NCBI GenBank assembly: GCA_016748015.1
Contig: JAAOMT010000200.1
Location: 618,984 to 682,983, forward strand
Direction: 5' to 3'
Source: Geosiphon pyriformis
Lineage: Eukaryota; Glomeromycota; Glomeromycetes; Archaeosporales; Geosiphonaceae
DNA length: 64,000 nt
Shown: positions 1 to 11,880 of the stretch, one piece after another
Position numbering within the stretch: position 1 is the first letter of the stretch
Layout of the letters: every line of letters starts with the position of its first letter
Notes under the pieces: model-generated
The model's database searches: none
Seen by the model: only the letters and a program-made list of their open reading frames with translations
What the model was told of the DNA's origin: nothing
Program-made: the position numbers and the translations under genes

Positions 1-847
1 AGAGCAAAAACTAGAACAGCTAAATATGAGACTGTGTAAACACTGCCTAATTTTCAGTGACTTTAAATATTGTGATGATTGTGATTTTATCTACAATCTA
101 CTACCATACATAATTTATTCAATCTTTGAAAAAAAAAACCAATCAGTAAATATACAGTAGAATTGGAATCAAGATTTAATTTTAATTCAGACTTTGATAA
201 TAATAACAACAATTGTTTTAACTCTATCCACTATAACAATAACAATAACAATTTAAACTCTGATTACAATCCTAAACAATATATTATGTTTACAGATCTA
301 TTAATAAAGCAAAAACTGAAATGGTTTAGTGATAATGATGAAAATATTATGCTAAAATGTGTATATAATACTGATGCAGAGTTTGATCTTAAGTATTCAA
401 AAAAAACTGTCATTAGATTGGAACCATATTTACACACCAGTATAAATTTGAAATTAGTACTAGAAATTCTAACAACAACAATAGTTCAACTAGCTTCTAA
501 ATCTAGTTTAGCAAAAAAAGAGATTAATATTAAAGAAAAAATAATTAATACAGAATATATAGGAAATATTATTGCAATGCTACAAAATAACTCAAAAAAA
601 AAATATATTGTTAAACCAAATAAAAAAATAATATAGGCAATATTTCTGTTTTTGGTTAAAATAGCTTAGTTAGTTTTAGTGAAAAAGAGAAAAAAATTAG
701 GAATTACAACAAGAAGAATTAATGGATTCAGATCTATGAATAGAATAAATATACCAGTTAATATGGCAGAAAAAAAAACTATTAATAAGGAAGAAATTAT
801 CTCTACCAATTAATCAGTTTCTATCCTATTATATAATCAATATATGT
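1..847 (+). pseudogene. dUTPase-domain remnant of G1 pol, with preceding cysteine motif
   Basis: The first 120 bases encode LCKHC...KYCDDC, two CxxC pairs in the same place as LCEEC...QWCLEC just before the dUTPase of GA copy 1 (near 13050-13095). Next comes a frame (163-636, no ATG start) that aligns with the trimeric dUTPase fold. AEFDLKY matches motif 1, VQLASKSSLAKKEI motif 2 and INTEYIGNI motif 3. In another frame, RRINGFRS followed by NIPVNMA matches the RGMQGFG...VPVNIA end of the GA domain (motif 5). Motif 4 is barely readable. The glycine and aspartate of motif 1 (GYDL in GA) have become EFDL, so an active enzyme is unlikely. This is a remnant of a retrotransposon domain, not a host DUT gene. 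Confidence 0.75.
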
Positions 848-1884
848 TGTTACCTGAATAGAAAAACTGATCCAAAGTTATAAAGAAACATGACCAAAAC
901 ATAACATAATACAGAATAGTACACAATAATATTAGATAATGCATTATAACTTAGGATAACATGTTACAATGTAGAATAACAAAAAATAATATGTAATAAC
1001 ACTAGATAATATGTTATAACATAGGATAACTAGGAATAACATAGAAAAATAAAACAATAACAAAAATAGCAAAGCAATAGTTAACAATAATAAAACAATC
1101 AAAAGCAATCCTATAAAACCAAAAAAATATATAAAAGCGAATAGTTATAGAAGTTAGAAAAAGACATCTAGATACAAATAACTAGACAAAAAACAAATAT
1201 TCTTTCCCTTCCATCATTTATTCTATTCCATATTCATCTTCTGAAATAAATTAATTATTGAGAAATCAGAATCACAAATTCATGTTCTTAAACTTTGTAG
1301 AATTTATGTAAATTAACCATTGTTTTATATCTTTGTTCCAGAACAAATGCTCTTAATATAACCATCTCAAACTATTAACAATTTGGACCAGTTGTTCTTG
1401 ATCATAGTAATTAATGATACTAATTTATCTTCTTTTATTTTTTTTATTTTTTATTTTTTTTATTTTTTTTTATTTTTATTTTTATTTTATTTTCTCTTGT
1501 GGAGTGGCAACATAGTAAAATTGACTGTCTAAAAATAAACTTTGTAATAGTTTGATAAAAGAGAGAAGCTCCCTTTAAGTTTTGAATATTGACATTATCT
1601 TATTAACTTATTAAAAGAGTGAAAAAATAACACCAGATCCTAACAACTGTGCTCATTAGCTTGGAAAAAATAGCTTACATTTATAAGAAGTTGTAATTAG
1701 TAAAAGCCAAACTTCTGTGTCTTATAACCAAAAAACTTAATAGGTAAATTTACAACCAGTAGATAAGATCTTTAGAGATTAATAATCAAGACTAAGTTAA
1801 TGGAATTATGTAAAACATGCTTTACTGATAATTAAGAGCACTAAATGTTACTATTTTCTTACTCCACCAAGTTTACCCATAACA
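848..1884. mobile_element. Solo-LTR-like insertion in G1 pol (TSD atgt)
   Basis: The insert starts TGTTACC and ends CATAACA and is flanked on both sides by ATGT (844-847 and 1885-1888). Removing it and one ATGT joins two parts of the G1 polyprotein between dUTPase and RT. It holds no coding frame. Its right half (about 1370-1500) aligns with the G1-type LTR: a ggacca...ttgttcttgatcatag stretch followed by a long T-rich tract, comparable to 18305-18430. I therefore read it as a solo LTR of a related family. The part at 900-1080 is an AT-rich run of related ataacataggataac-like words. Confidence 0.75.
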
Positions 1885-4631
1885 ATGTTAATAATAAAAA
1901 GAAAAGTGAGGGACCAACTTCAGATTTTTGAAGTGAAACCAACTATTTGTGAATCAGAGAAGATTGGAATCACTAATCTTTATATACTAGCCAAAAATTA
2001 TAAACACATTAAAATTTCCATTTATAATACAACTAAAAACACTATTAAAATAATAAGTGAAACTATTATTGAATACATAAGCACTAAAGTTGAGAACCAA
2101 TCACCAAACACTAATACAGATTTTTTACAACTGTATAGATATGTAAATATTACATCACAAACAATATATAAATAAGAAAAATGTTATTTGCTACAACCAA
2201 AACAATTGGAACAAATGAATTTGAAAAACTTAGATCTATTTCAACATATACAACTTAAGATACTATTTAACAATTTTACCAATATTTTTGCCAGTAAAAA
2301 TGAATTTGACAGAACTGATATTATTCAACATCAAATTAAAACTAAAGATACAATGTTAATCAAACAAAGAGCATATAGAATATTATTAATTAACCATAAA
2401 ATTATTTAACAAGAAATTAACAGAATGTTAGACAATAGATTAATTCAATTATCTATGAATCCATGATCATTATCAGTAGTATTAGTTTGAAAAAAAAATA
2501 AGAAAATTCGTTTTTGTGTAGATTACAAAAAGCTTAACAATATAACTTATGGAAACAGCTATCCAACTCTATAAATCCAAGAATTATTTAATGCTTTTGA
2601 AGAAAAAAAATGGTTTTCCACTTTAAAATTGGACAGTAGTTATTGACAAGTAATTATAAACTCAGCTAATAAAAAAAAACAGTATTTACCACCAGAAAAA
2701 AGAACTTTAAATTCGATATTATGTCTTTTGGCTTAATAAATGCTTTAGTTATCTTTCAATGATTAATGAAAATTGTCTATACAGAATTATTATAGAAGTC
2801 AGTAGTAGTTTACTTGAATAACACCAATGTGTTTTCCAAAACATTTGATGATCACTTCTATCACTTTCAATAAGTATTTGAAAGACTAAAAAGAGCCAGA
2901 TTAAAATTGAATGCTATAAAGTATTTCTTTGACAAAACAAAACTAAAATTTTTGGGAAATGTCATAAGCAAAAATGGCATCAAAACAGATTCAGATAAAA
3001 TTAAAATAGTCAAGAACTTTTTAGTATCAATAAATCTTATAGAATTAAGAGCATTCTTGGAATTTGCTGGATACTATTATTATTTTATCCAGAACTTTTT
3101 CAAATTGGCTTAAATATTTAACCAGTTTAAAGCAAAGAATATGAAATATGAATAGACCAAACCCAACAAGAAGCTTTCAACATCTTAAAAAAAAAGCTTA
3201 TTTAGACATCAGTATTAATCTATTAAGATTATAGTAAGCTATTTATTATTACTACTAATACATTTAGTTAAGTATTGAAAGCAGTATTGTTTCAAAAAAG
3301 AGCAAATGAATGAGAACACCCAATAGTATATGCCAGCAAAAGTTTAAGTCCAGCTAAAAAAAACTATAAAACCCTAGTATTAAAACACTTGGCTATCTAT
3401 TGAACTGTTATCAAATAGAAAAAATATTTAAATCAAAAGTTTGATGTATATACTGATCACAAAAGATTGACATTAATCCAAAAGCAAAAATTTGGAGACA
3501 ATTACCATGCAAGATAGAAAATAAAACTATTATCATTCAATTATATAATATATTATAAAAAGGGAAAAAAAAACAGAAGTGCTGATAGTTTGTTATGAAT
3601 AAAACAAATCTAAAAACATTTTCAACCCAAAAATATAACAAAAGATAAATACACAAAAATATTAACAACTTCAACATTTTATTAATACTCAATAGTTCAA
3701 GGAAAAATTATCTTAAAAAAAACAAAACAACATAAAACAACAAGCCAAATATTTTATTATTTACCAAGATATATTATACTAAAAAAACAAAAAATACCTA
3801 AATTAGCCACTTAGAGTAATTACAAAACCAGAAAAAAAAACAATACTATTTAAAATACACTTAGATTCAACAGCAGAATATTTTTATAAAGAAGCAACCA
3901 TAAAAAGAACCAGAAAAAGATATTATTAGCCACTTATGTATTCAGATATCATCTAATATGTTCAAAATTATGATGCTTGTCAAAGAAAAGAAGAAACAAG
4001 ATCCAGTAAACTATTAAAACCAATTAAAATAGAACAACCATTTGATTAAATTGGGATTAACTTAGTCAGACTATTAACAATAACCAGCAGAAGCAATTGT
4101 TATATAGTAATAGCTATAAACTATCTTACAAAATAACCATAAACAAAAGCAATTCAAAGAGCAAATACAAAATTAATAGTCAAATCTGTTTACCAAGATT
4201 TAATTTGTTGATACAGATGTCCAAAAAAATTATTATCAGATCAAAAAACTTATTTTGTAAACAGAACACTAACAAAATTGAGTCAAAAATTTGGAATCAA
4301 AAGACTATTATCATTATCATATTATTTATAAACAAATGGCTTAGTCAAAAGATTCAATAGAATATTGTGTAAAACAATAGACAAAATCAGCCAAGAAAAC
4401 CAAGACAGATAAAATTTGTTTATAACATTAGTATTATTTGCTTATCAGACAATAAAACAAGATACTATACAAGTAACACTATTTAAACTTGTTTATAATA
4501 AAATAGCAATATTATTAATAGAAATAGACATTAACACATATCTAACCAAACCAATAACAGAATTCAACTTTCAAAAAACATTGCTGAAAAGAACATATGA
4601 CTTAATAAAAACATTAGAAAACAAAAGATAA
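1885..4631 (+). pseudogene. G1 pol remnant: RT, RNase H, integrase
   Basis: Pieces of a Gypsy polyprotein can be followed in shifting frames. FCVDYKKLN (about 2512) is RT. A fragment at 2907-3113 (KFLGNVISKNGIKTDSDKI) is the RT thumb/connection. TDHKRLTLIQ (about 3450) is RNase H. In the integrase, CQRKEE (about 3980), a degraded GINLV (about 4050), SDQKTYFVN (about 4230) and TNGLVKRFNR (about 4340) correspond to the HHCC and D,D35E positions seen in GA copy 1. FITLVLFAYQTIKQDT (4416-4631) matches the integrase C-terminal part (FIPSVLLAYRTLKQDT). Many stops replace expected Trp or Gln codons. Confidence 0.8.
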
Positions 4632-5735
4632 AAAACAGCTGATAATATCCAAAAGTTACAAAAAAAATAAAAAAAATGACATGATAACTAATTACTAAAT
4701 AAATCAGTTAAATTCAAAATTGAAAACAAAGTATTTTTACATCATACCAAAGTAAAAAAACAATATAATAAAAAATTTGACCTCAAATAAGATGAACTAT
4801 TTCATATTGAAAAAATTCTAGAAAATAAAGCTTATAAACTAAAATGAAACAACAAAATTTTAGCTAAAACAGTATATAAAGATTGATTAAAATTATATCA
4901 CAATATAACATCATCATTTACCAGTAATATTTCACAACTGAAAGTATAACAAATACTAGTCCAACCAGATAAAATTTCATAAGATTTAGAACCAATCATA
5001 ATTATTAACACAAATATGTTAAATTAAGATAGTAGAAAAGTATATAAAAACCAATATATATGACAAAAACAAACAGAAAATAGAAATTACTAATGACATC
5101 TACTAATTTGCACAACAACTATTTCAGTTGATCTAATACTAACAACTAAACATAAAAATTACAATTAATTAACAAATCATTCAATATAAAAATAAAATAA
5201 AAAAGCCAAAACACCAATATAAAGTACACAAAAAATCGAAAAACATAGTAAATAATATATTAGCAAAAGTAAAATTATTAATAAAAACATCCAGGACAAC
5301 AACACCATATAAAAAATTAACAGAAAAAATCTGAAAATAGTAAACACAAAAATTTTCAAAAAACTTTTGCTATTATTACTTAAGACAAAAACTCAATATT
5401 TAGAACTTGTATACTAACAAAACAAAGCAATTGTTTGATACAACAATATTGCACCAACTCAAACAATTTGTAAGAAAAAACAACCTATTTACATAGACAC
5501 AAGCCATATACTAGTTACAAGCAAAATTTTAAAACCAACCAAAAATATTACTTTATCTAACAATAAATACAATTATCATTAATCAATAGAGAAAAATTAT
5601 TAATGTCCAATTTGAAAAATTACAGATCGAAATTTTCCAAGTAATTTTTAAAAAAGAAGTTAGAGAGTTAATCCAAGAAGAAGAATTAGAAAATTGAAAA
5701 AATTTCAACAAACCTTAATATTAAAAAAAAATATA
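4632..5735 (+). other. G1 GPY/F remnant and 3' untranslated part
   Basis: At about 4720-4900 the broken frame reads FLHHTKVKKQYNKKF and then KILENKAYKLK...NNKILAKT. This aligns with the GPY/F module of GA copy 1 (FLHRTKAEKQ; EILDNGLYKLR; NKILAKVA). From 4950 to the LTR I see only AT-rich sequence with no recognisable domain. GA carries an extra ORF in the corresponding place, and no clear counterpart is readable here. Confidence 0.6.
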
Positions 5736-6599
5736 TATTACTTATAAAAATTTAAGAATTTTTAATAAGAATATAAAGTAACTAATTAGAAATAAGCATA
5801 ATAAAAGAAAAATTTCAGGATTTTTCTTGAAAAATTACAAGATTTCAGAAATTTCAAAATTTTTGATTAAAAAAATTAAAAAAATTCAAGAAATTTTATA
5901 TAATAGTAATTATATATATATAACAAGAGTATTAAAAGCAGAAAAAACAGAATTCAGTTTAGAATCAATACTCACAATTAATTAATTATCCAATACTTCT
6001 TCTTTTAAAAAGTAGTTTTCTACAATTTGAAGTGAAATCCAAATTACATATTAATAAAATATTAATTATTACCTGAATCTATATTATTGTTGTTAATTAA
6101 AAAATATTATTCACTGCCATTTTATCAACATTTTATGTTGATAAAATCTATTATTTAACCACATTGAATCAATAGCTCTTGATTATAGCTATTGACAGAA
6201 TACAAATTTTATTATTTTTTTATTATTTTTTTTATTTTCTTCTATTTTTTTTATTTTTATTTTCTTTTGTTTTGTTGTTTACTAATTGATTAAAAGATTA
6301 ATATATAAAGTTATTAACATTAAGAAAAACTGGTAAAAAACCCAAAAACAAGAATAAAAACTCGAAAATTAAGAATAATTTACCAAAAAAGACTGGTCAT
6401 TAAGCTAAGAAAAAAATTCAGAGAATAAGCTTTTGAGAAGGTACTGAAACAATTATTGAATCTTTGTATATTATACAAAAAACTTAACTAAAATCTTCAA
6501 ATCATGAAATTTTTAGAAATTACCAATATCACTAAGCTATTGAGCACTAAATTACAGATTTGTTATTTGTACCAACACTCTAAATAATTATCTATAACA
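5736..6599 (+). repeat. 3' LTR of G1 element
   Basis: It starts tattact (from TGTTACT) and ends tataaca, 864 bp. It aligns along its length with the 876-bp solo LTR at 17911-18786. Shared parts are the left end, the degraded 'aggattcc' repeat block (about 5810-5900), two hairpins (6119-6147 and 6170-6194) and the T-rich tract with 'gttgtttactaattgattaaaagatta'-like sequence after it. A TATA-like run lies near 5900. The LTR is much more AT-rich than the solo copy, consistent with decay of cytosines. Confidence 0.8.
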
Positions 6600-7149
6600 A
6601 TAACAGTTGGGTTTTACTCAATAAAATATTAATAAAAAAATTAAAAACTTAATAAAATTTTTATATTTTTTAATTTTTATTAAACTGTTTTTTAAATAAT
6701 AATATTTCTAATTTTTTTTAAAGTATTTTTAATTATCAAATATATTATAAAAATAAAAAATCAAGTTAAAATACAAATAAAAAAATCTAATTAGAACAAT
6801 TTTAATAGGTATTTTTTTGGCAGTTTTAATTAAAAAATAAGTTAAATATTTTTTTTAATTATATAACTGAAAAATTATTAATATTTAATCTTTTTTTTAT
6901 AATTTAAAATTTGATTTACTTAGCAAATATTTTGTTATTTAAGTAAAAAAACCAATTAATTATAAATAATATATAATAACAAAAAAAAAATACAAATTAC
7001 TATATAATAATACAAAATAATTAACATTAATATAAAATAATAAGCAATAATATAAAATAATTAATAATAATATCAAATAATTAAAAACAATTAAAAATAA
7101 CATAAAATAATATATAATAATATATAATATTAAATTATAATTTTTTTTT
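6600..7149. other. LINE 3'-end remnant (+) followed by AT-rich sequence
   Basis: Positions 6603-6645 read gttgggttttactcaataaa then atattaataaaaa. This matches the plus-strand 3' end of LINE D at 60165-60200 (gggcctcactcattaaaagt then taataaaaa). It is the tail of a plus-strand LINE into which G1 inserted. From about 6650 to 7149 there is almost pure A/T with no coding potential, up to the 3' end of LINE A on the opposite strand. Confidence 0.55.
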
Positions 7150-7440
7150 TTAATGTTTTATGAGTAAAGTCCAAACACTATCTAGCACAATACATCAACA
7201 TAAGTGATCTAAACTAGGTGTAAATTATGCTTTTTTTACATGTAACCAGCTACTCAAGTTGATCAAAACAACACTAAACACCTATATAAACCAAAACAGG
7301 GTCACCAACTCCCCAAAAAAATAAACAAGACTTATGAAACCTGAAACAAACACCAAATGTCTTAACAATACCAAATAATCTAACAACATCAGCAGACAAC
7401 CCCAAAGACAGACCAGAAATCGAGATAGGAGCCAAACCAC

Positions 7441-8419
7441 TGTTACCAGTAGAATTTTAGCTATTAATTAGCATGAAATTACCCTCATAATTTCTATTAT
7501 TAATTAGCATATATTAGTATTATTTCGAATATCACTTATTATTTAATCAAATTATCAAATATTATTACTCAATCAATCATCCGATTTGTACCATAGAAAT
7601 TAAGATGATCAAATTACACAATATCCTGAACCATTTAACATAGTCAAAATTCGCCGAAATTAATGAAAATTGGTCGAAATAATCAATAGTTCAGTGAAAT
7701 AACTTGTAGTTTGCCGAAATGTATCTTTAATTCACCCAAATTGTAGCAAAAAGAAAAATGCAAGTTCAAAGACTAATACTACAACAAGTTGTATAAAAAA
7801 AGAGCTTCTTTTTTCAAGAAAATATATCTTCTCTTAGTATCTTCCCATATCTTACCATAGCATCTTACTTTAGATATCTTAATTAAAACAAATCACTTTT
7901 TACAAAATTAAATAAAAATTAAATATTCAAAAACCAAATCCTTAAATTATTACACTTGAAATTCCCTCAACACAATTAACATTTTGAATTTGATTAGCTA
8001 CCAATTTCAATAAACTGTTAGTGACTCCAGGCCTGAATAGAAAATGTTTCCATTGACAAAATTCTATTTTTTTTATATTTTTTTTATTTTTTTTTATTTT
8101 CTTATTACAATCATTAGGGTAGCCTACAGACAAGATTCCTGTAAAAAAGTTGACTTTCACAGCAAAGTAACTACACATTTTAGTAAGCTTCTAGATGAGC
8201 AATTTCTGGGAAAAAGTTGATGTTTACTACAATGTAATTACACAAAGTAACTGGCACAGAATTGGTTATTTTACTTATAAGCCCAGCAGTTCAAATTATA
8301 AGAAATAATTTGAAGATAAATTCAGTTATTGGAGGTTCAATTACTTCTAGAAAACGTGAATTTACAACAAACAGACATTAACAATATTCAAAAAAAAAGA
8401 CCAAAAACTTCCAGTAACA
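7441..8419 (+). repeat. 5' LTR of GA copy 1
   Basis: The 979-bp LTR begins TGTTACC and ends CCAGTAACA, where the other copy (60804-61773) keeps GGTAACA, a perfect inverted terminal repeat. The promoter element is probably the TATAAAAAA run at 7792-7800, conserved as TATAAAAG or TATAAAAAA in the other LTR copies (near 19010, 51769 and 61156). A-rich aaataaaaatt sequence about 110 bp downstream may serve polyadenylation. The 3' LTR differs at several percent of positions, so the insertion is not recent. Confidence 0.92.
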
Positions 8420-8437
8420 TTTAGTGCTCTTCTATGG
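8420..8437 (+). other. Primer binding site of GA copy 1 (degraded)
   Basis: Directly after the LTR is tttagtgctcttctatgg. The less mutated copy 2 has tttggtgctctcccacag in the same place. The TGG after the LTR end fits pairing with a tRNA CCA end. I cannot name the tRNA from memory. Confidence 0.6.
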
Positions 8438-8464
8438 AAACAACACAGCAAAAACAACTTCAGA

Positions 8465-11400
8465 GTGGTGACCACATTAGACACAACAACTCTAGAGTAT
8501 TATCAGTCAATCTATACACACTGTGAGCAAAGATTCAACATCCAAGACGGAATTGAAATTTTCAAGAAATCATTATATCAATACATTAAAAATTGCATCA
8601 ACAACTATCTTTTTGGAAACTACAACATTTTAGAAGTCAGAAACAACTTCTACAATAATTTAGTACACTATTTACAATTGGGAATAGAAGACCTGAACAG
8701 TGAAACACTTGCTACCTACTTTCAAGAACTTAATTTTAATATTATTGAGTATTGTGAAGAAAAATACCCAGTACAGTCCAAATACTCTTTTGACTTTAAA
8801 TCAGAAACAGAAACAAGCAACAAAGGCAAACAAAAAGTGAAACAACACTCAAGAACCACTCCAAATACTCCAATACTACCTAAGACAACTGCCAAACACT
8901 TGCAAACACCTGAACAAGAGACTAGTGTCAAATTACCACTTTCTATTACACCATTTCCAATTTCATTTGCTCAACCACAAACACCAAATTCACCACTTAT
9001 CCATTTTTTAAGACTAGAAGATTTTCAGTCACCTAAAAGTTCTACTCAATAACAAGAACCCATATCAACAAGCACCAATATTATTGATTACCTACAAAAA
9101 AACGAAAGTAATCAGTCAGAAAACTTGGAAAGTAAGGAAATTAAATCAGAACAAAAAGAAACTACAGAAAATGAAGAAAAAATGGCAACTGCTTACATTG
9201 CAAAAATCCCAGAATTTACTGGTAAAGACAATAATACCAGTCTTCAAGAATGGCTTAACAAAGTTCAAAAAGCAGAAGATGCAAATGGTTGGAATGCAGC
9301 AAGAATGCTTAAAGCAATTCCATACTTTCTCCAAGGAACTGCAGAAGAATGGTTTGAAAACTTAGAAAAACCATTTAAGAACTGGCAAGCATTTAAAGAT
9401 GCTGTTACTGGAAGATTTTCACACTTTTCAATACAAAAATTACAACACATACAATGGAAATTAACATCAAAATCATGCAAAAAAGACCTACATTATCGCA
9501 CTTAATCAACAAAATCAGCCAGCAATCTGGAAATAAATGATCAGCAATCAATCTAATTACAACAAAGAAATATGGCACAATCCAACAGTTTAACTAAGTT
9601 GGATATAAAGAAATCTTGGCAAACTAAGAAACACCAATGGAAATGAATGATTGATGCATGTAATCAGATAACAACAGGTTTTGTTATGCTCCAAAATTTT
9701 CATACACCCTTATTGAAACAATCTAACATTTCAGATCTGTGATTAATAGTTAAAAGTAGTTACCAAGAAATATAATCAATTGATCTACTTCTGATTATGT
9801 TGATTATAATCACAATTGATATCATTGATTTACAATCAATGTTCTAGATCCAGCCATCTAAAATCTGATTATCTAAATTACTAGCTCTTGGATAAATAAC
9901 AGGCCAAGTAAGCTCATCATGAATTAATTAATTAAATGTATATAAATAATTAATGTATTTTAAATAGTTATAATATAGTATGTAGATCTGATATAATTTA
10001 GCTATATATACAGCCCCTCTGTTAGCTCAAGAAAGTATTAGTTCAATACTGAGCCAACTCTTTGTTATAGTTTTATAATAAGCAGTTAGTCCTTTCTTCT
10101 ACTCTTTACACTCTCTCTTCCCTTTCTATGTTCTAAATACTTGTTATCACAATCTCAAGTATGTCTTCTCATATTTCTTATCACCATTTGGAATCATGTT
10201 GTTTATAATCTTTTACTTACTTGTTATTACCATTTCAAGTTGTTCTATTACTTCTGATCTTTCAAATCATGTGTTATCACCATTTCACATTAAGTCTTGT
10301 TTCACCGAACAAGTTGTTAAATATAAAAATAAGTAATAAAGTATCATATTGTTAGAGAGTAGTCTCAACAATAAAAAGTTTAAGCAAAATCTATTTCAGT
10401 TATGTTTGACTTTCATAATTCCTTTTATAATTCCTATAACTTTGTTTTCAAAGTGGGCATTTGAATACCACACCCTTTTGACGACTAATTGAAAAAATTC
10501 TGGTTATGTATTTCTTTGAGTAGTTGGTTTCACTTCTTGTTGCTGGTTGTGCTTCTGATACATATAAAGAGATGTAACTTTTTTTTTCCCCTTTTCAAAT
10601 ACCTAAGACTGGTTCTTGCCCAAAAACAAATAATAATAACAATATTTTCTTTTACTTTTAATAACATTATCACATACCTCTTTTTGCTCTTCCACTTACT
10701 GAAATAGTCCATACATCCATGATATGCTATAGTCTATAGCATAATTATGATAATGTGTGTTCCAGATGAAAGTTATTGTCATTGCTAAGAAGTTACAAAT
10801 TCATAGCTTTCACCTGGTAACAATGCTTTCTTACAACAATTTACCAATAACAACATCTCTATTACTCTTCGCAATCGCTTTCACAATATCAAACAAGAAA
10901 CATCTAAAACTGTTATAACTTATCTTGGAAGATTCAATAAACTTTTTCGATGAATTTGACAATTAGAAACCAATGAATACTATTCCAATACCCAGATTTT
11001 GGATCAGTTCATAGCAGAATTAAAAGACAAATTCATTAAGAAAGTTTGTTCACATGCTCCAAAAGACTTAGCAACTGCCATTAGACATACAAAAAACTAT
11101 AAAATAGCAATAGAAGAAGCAAATCACACCAAACTTGTAAACCTAGCTATTGGAGAAACCAGTTCAACAGCTGAAAAGAAGATAGACCAACTTACAAAAA
11201 AGGTTGAAAACTACTTTACAAACCAACAACAGTAACAGCAACCACAAAGATATTAACCACCATAACAATACAATTAAAACAACTTTGGATCATTATTCAA
11301 CAACCAATCTCAAAATTGTCATTATTGTAAGATCTCAGGACACTGGAAACAAGATTGTAGAAAATTACAAAAAGACCAACAAAACAGAAATAATCAACAT

Positions 11401-11880
11401 TACCCTTTACTACAACAATCTTACTACCAACATCTACTAATAACTTATTATCCACCAAGACCACAAAATCAAAACAGTTACTATCAATCAGCTCCACAAC
11501 CAATGCAGCAACAATATTAGCAATCTTTACCAATTCAACAATATCAGACATTACCCACTTAACAATATCAAGTACCAGCCAGAAGATTGATACAACAAAA
11601 CCAATTCACACCACAAAACCGTTTTTTAACAAACAACAACAGATTTAATCATAATAATTAATTAGTTTCTCGAAATTCTGTTCAACAAAGACCCACTCAG
11701 TTTTACACTCAACCCAGTTATTTAACAATATAAGAAGAATCGGATTTTCAACAAACTGCACTTTCTGAAGGTGAAGCTGCAACACCAAAATCAAACCCTT
11801 CTAACAATATCATTTTACCAACTTAAATTGCCCAAAATGCCAATCTTTCAGATATATTTCCATTCGAATTTGAAGCAAAT
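8465..11880 (+). pseudogene. gag of GA copy 1, interrupted at 9403-10822
   Basis: The N-terminal part (8465-9052) aligns with the gag ORF of copy 2, but the ATG has become GTG here. At 9052 a CAA became TAA. The central domain (9181-9402, IPEFTGKDN...EWLNKV...GTAEEWFENL...NWQAFKDA) fits the Ty3/Gypsy capsid-type gag family. The frame continues after the insertion at 10827 (LQQFTNNNTSITL...), through DQFIAELKDKFIKKVCSHAP, to a CCHC zinc knuckle CHYCKISGHWKQDC at 11317-11358 (C-X2-C-X4-H-X4-C). A Gln/Asn/Pro-rich linker leads to the protease. Product: a structural nucleocapsid/capsid protein binding element RNA. The stops are TGA or TAA at Trp or Gln positions. Confidence 0.85.
9403..10822. mobile_element. 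LTR-like insertion in gag (TSD atgc)
   Basis: It begins TGTTACTGG and ends CTGGTAACA, flanked by ATGC at 9399-9402 and 10823-10826. Copy 2 shows the uninterrupted target (aaagatgctttttta at about 62748-62763). At 1420 bp it has no long ORF of its own; a TATA-like tatatatacagcccctctg lies near 10010 and pyrimidine-rich leader sequence follows. I read it as a solo LTR of another family. It could also be a short non-autonomous LTR element, but no internal LTR pair is visible. Confidence 0.8.

Larger units (their letters stand above)
1..6599 (+). mobile_element. Decayed Ty3/Gypsy LTR retrotransposon (family G1), 5' end outside window
   Basis: This is the pol and 3' LTR part of a Gypsy element. 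In order it holds a cysteine motif, a dUTPase remnant, RT, RNase H, integrase, a GPY/F module and the 3' LTR (5736-6599). The order matches the better preserved GA copy at 7441-19632. Reading frames are broken by dozens of stops, and base composition is pushed toward A/T. A separate LTR-type insertion (848-1884) interrupts it between dUTPase and RT. The element inserted into the tail of a plus-strand LINE, whose last bases are visible from about 6603. It cannot be autonomous. Confidence 0.85.

Noticed and set aside
163-636. Host dUTPase gene at the window start
   Set aside because: No ATG, flanked by Gypsy RT and the same cysteine motif as in GA, and motif 1 is damaged; it is part of a retrotransposon polyprotein.
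5177-5359. Hydrophobic minus-strand ORF of 60 residues
   Set aside because: Phe/Leu/Ile-rich frame in the reverse of A-rich retrotransposon sequence; no start context or relatives.
7942-8178. Minus-strand ORF in the GA LTR, also present at 19160-19351
   Set aside because: The ORF is repeated only because the LTR is repeated; it shortens and changes freely between copies and has no domain.
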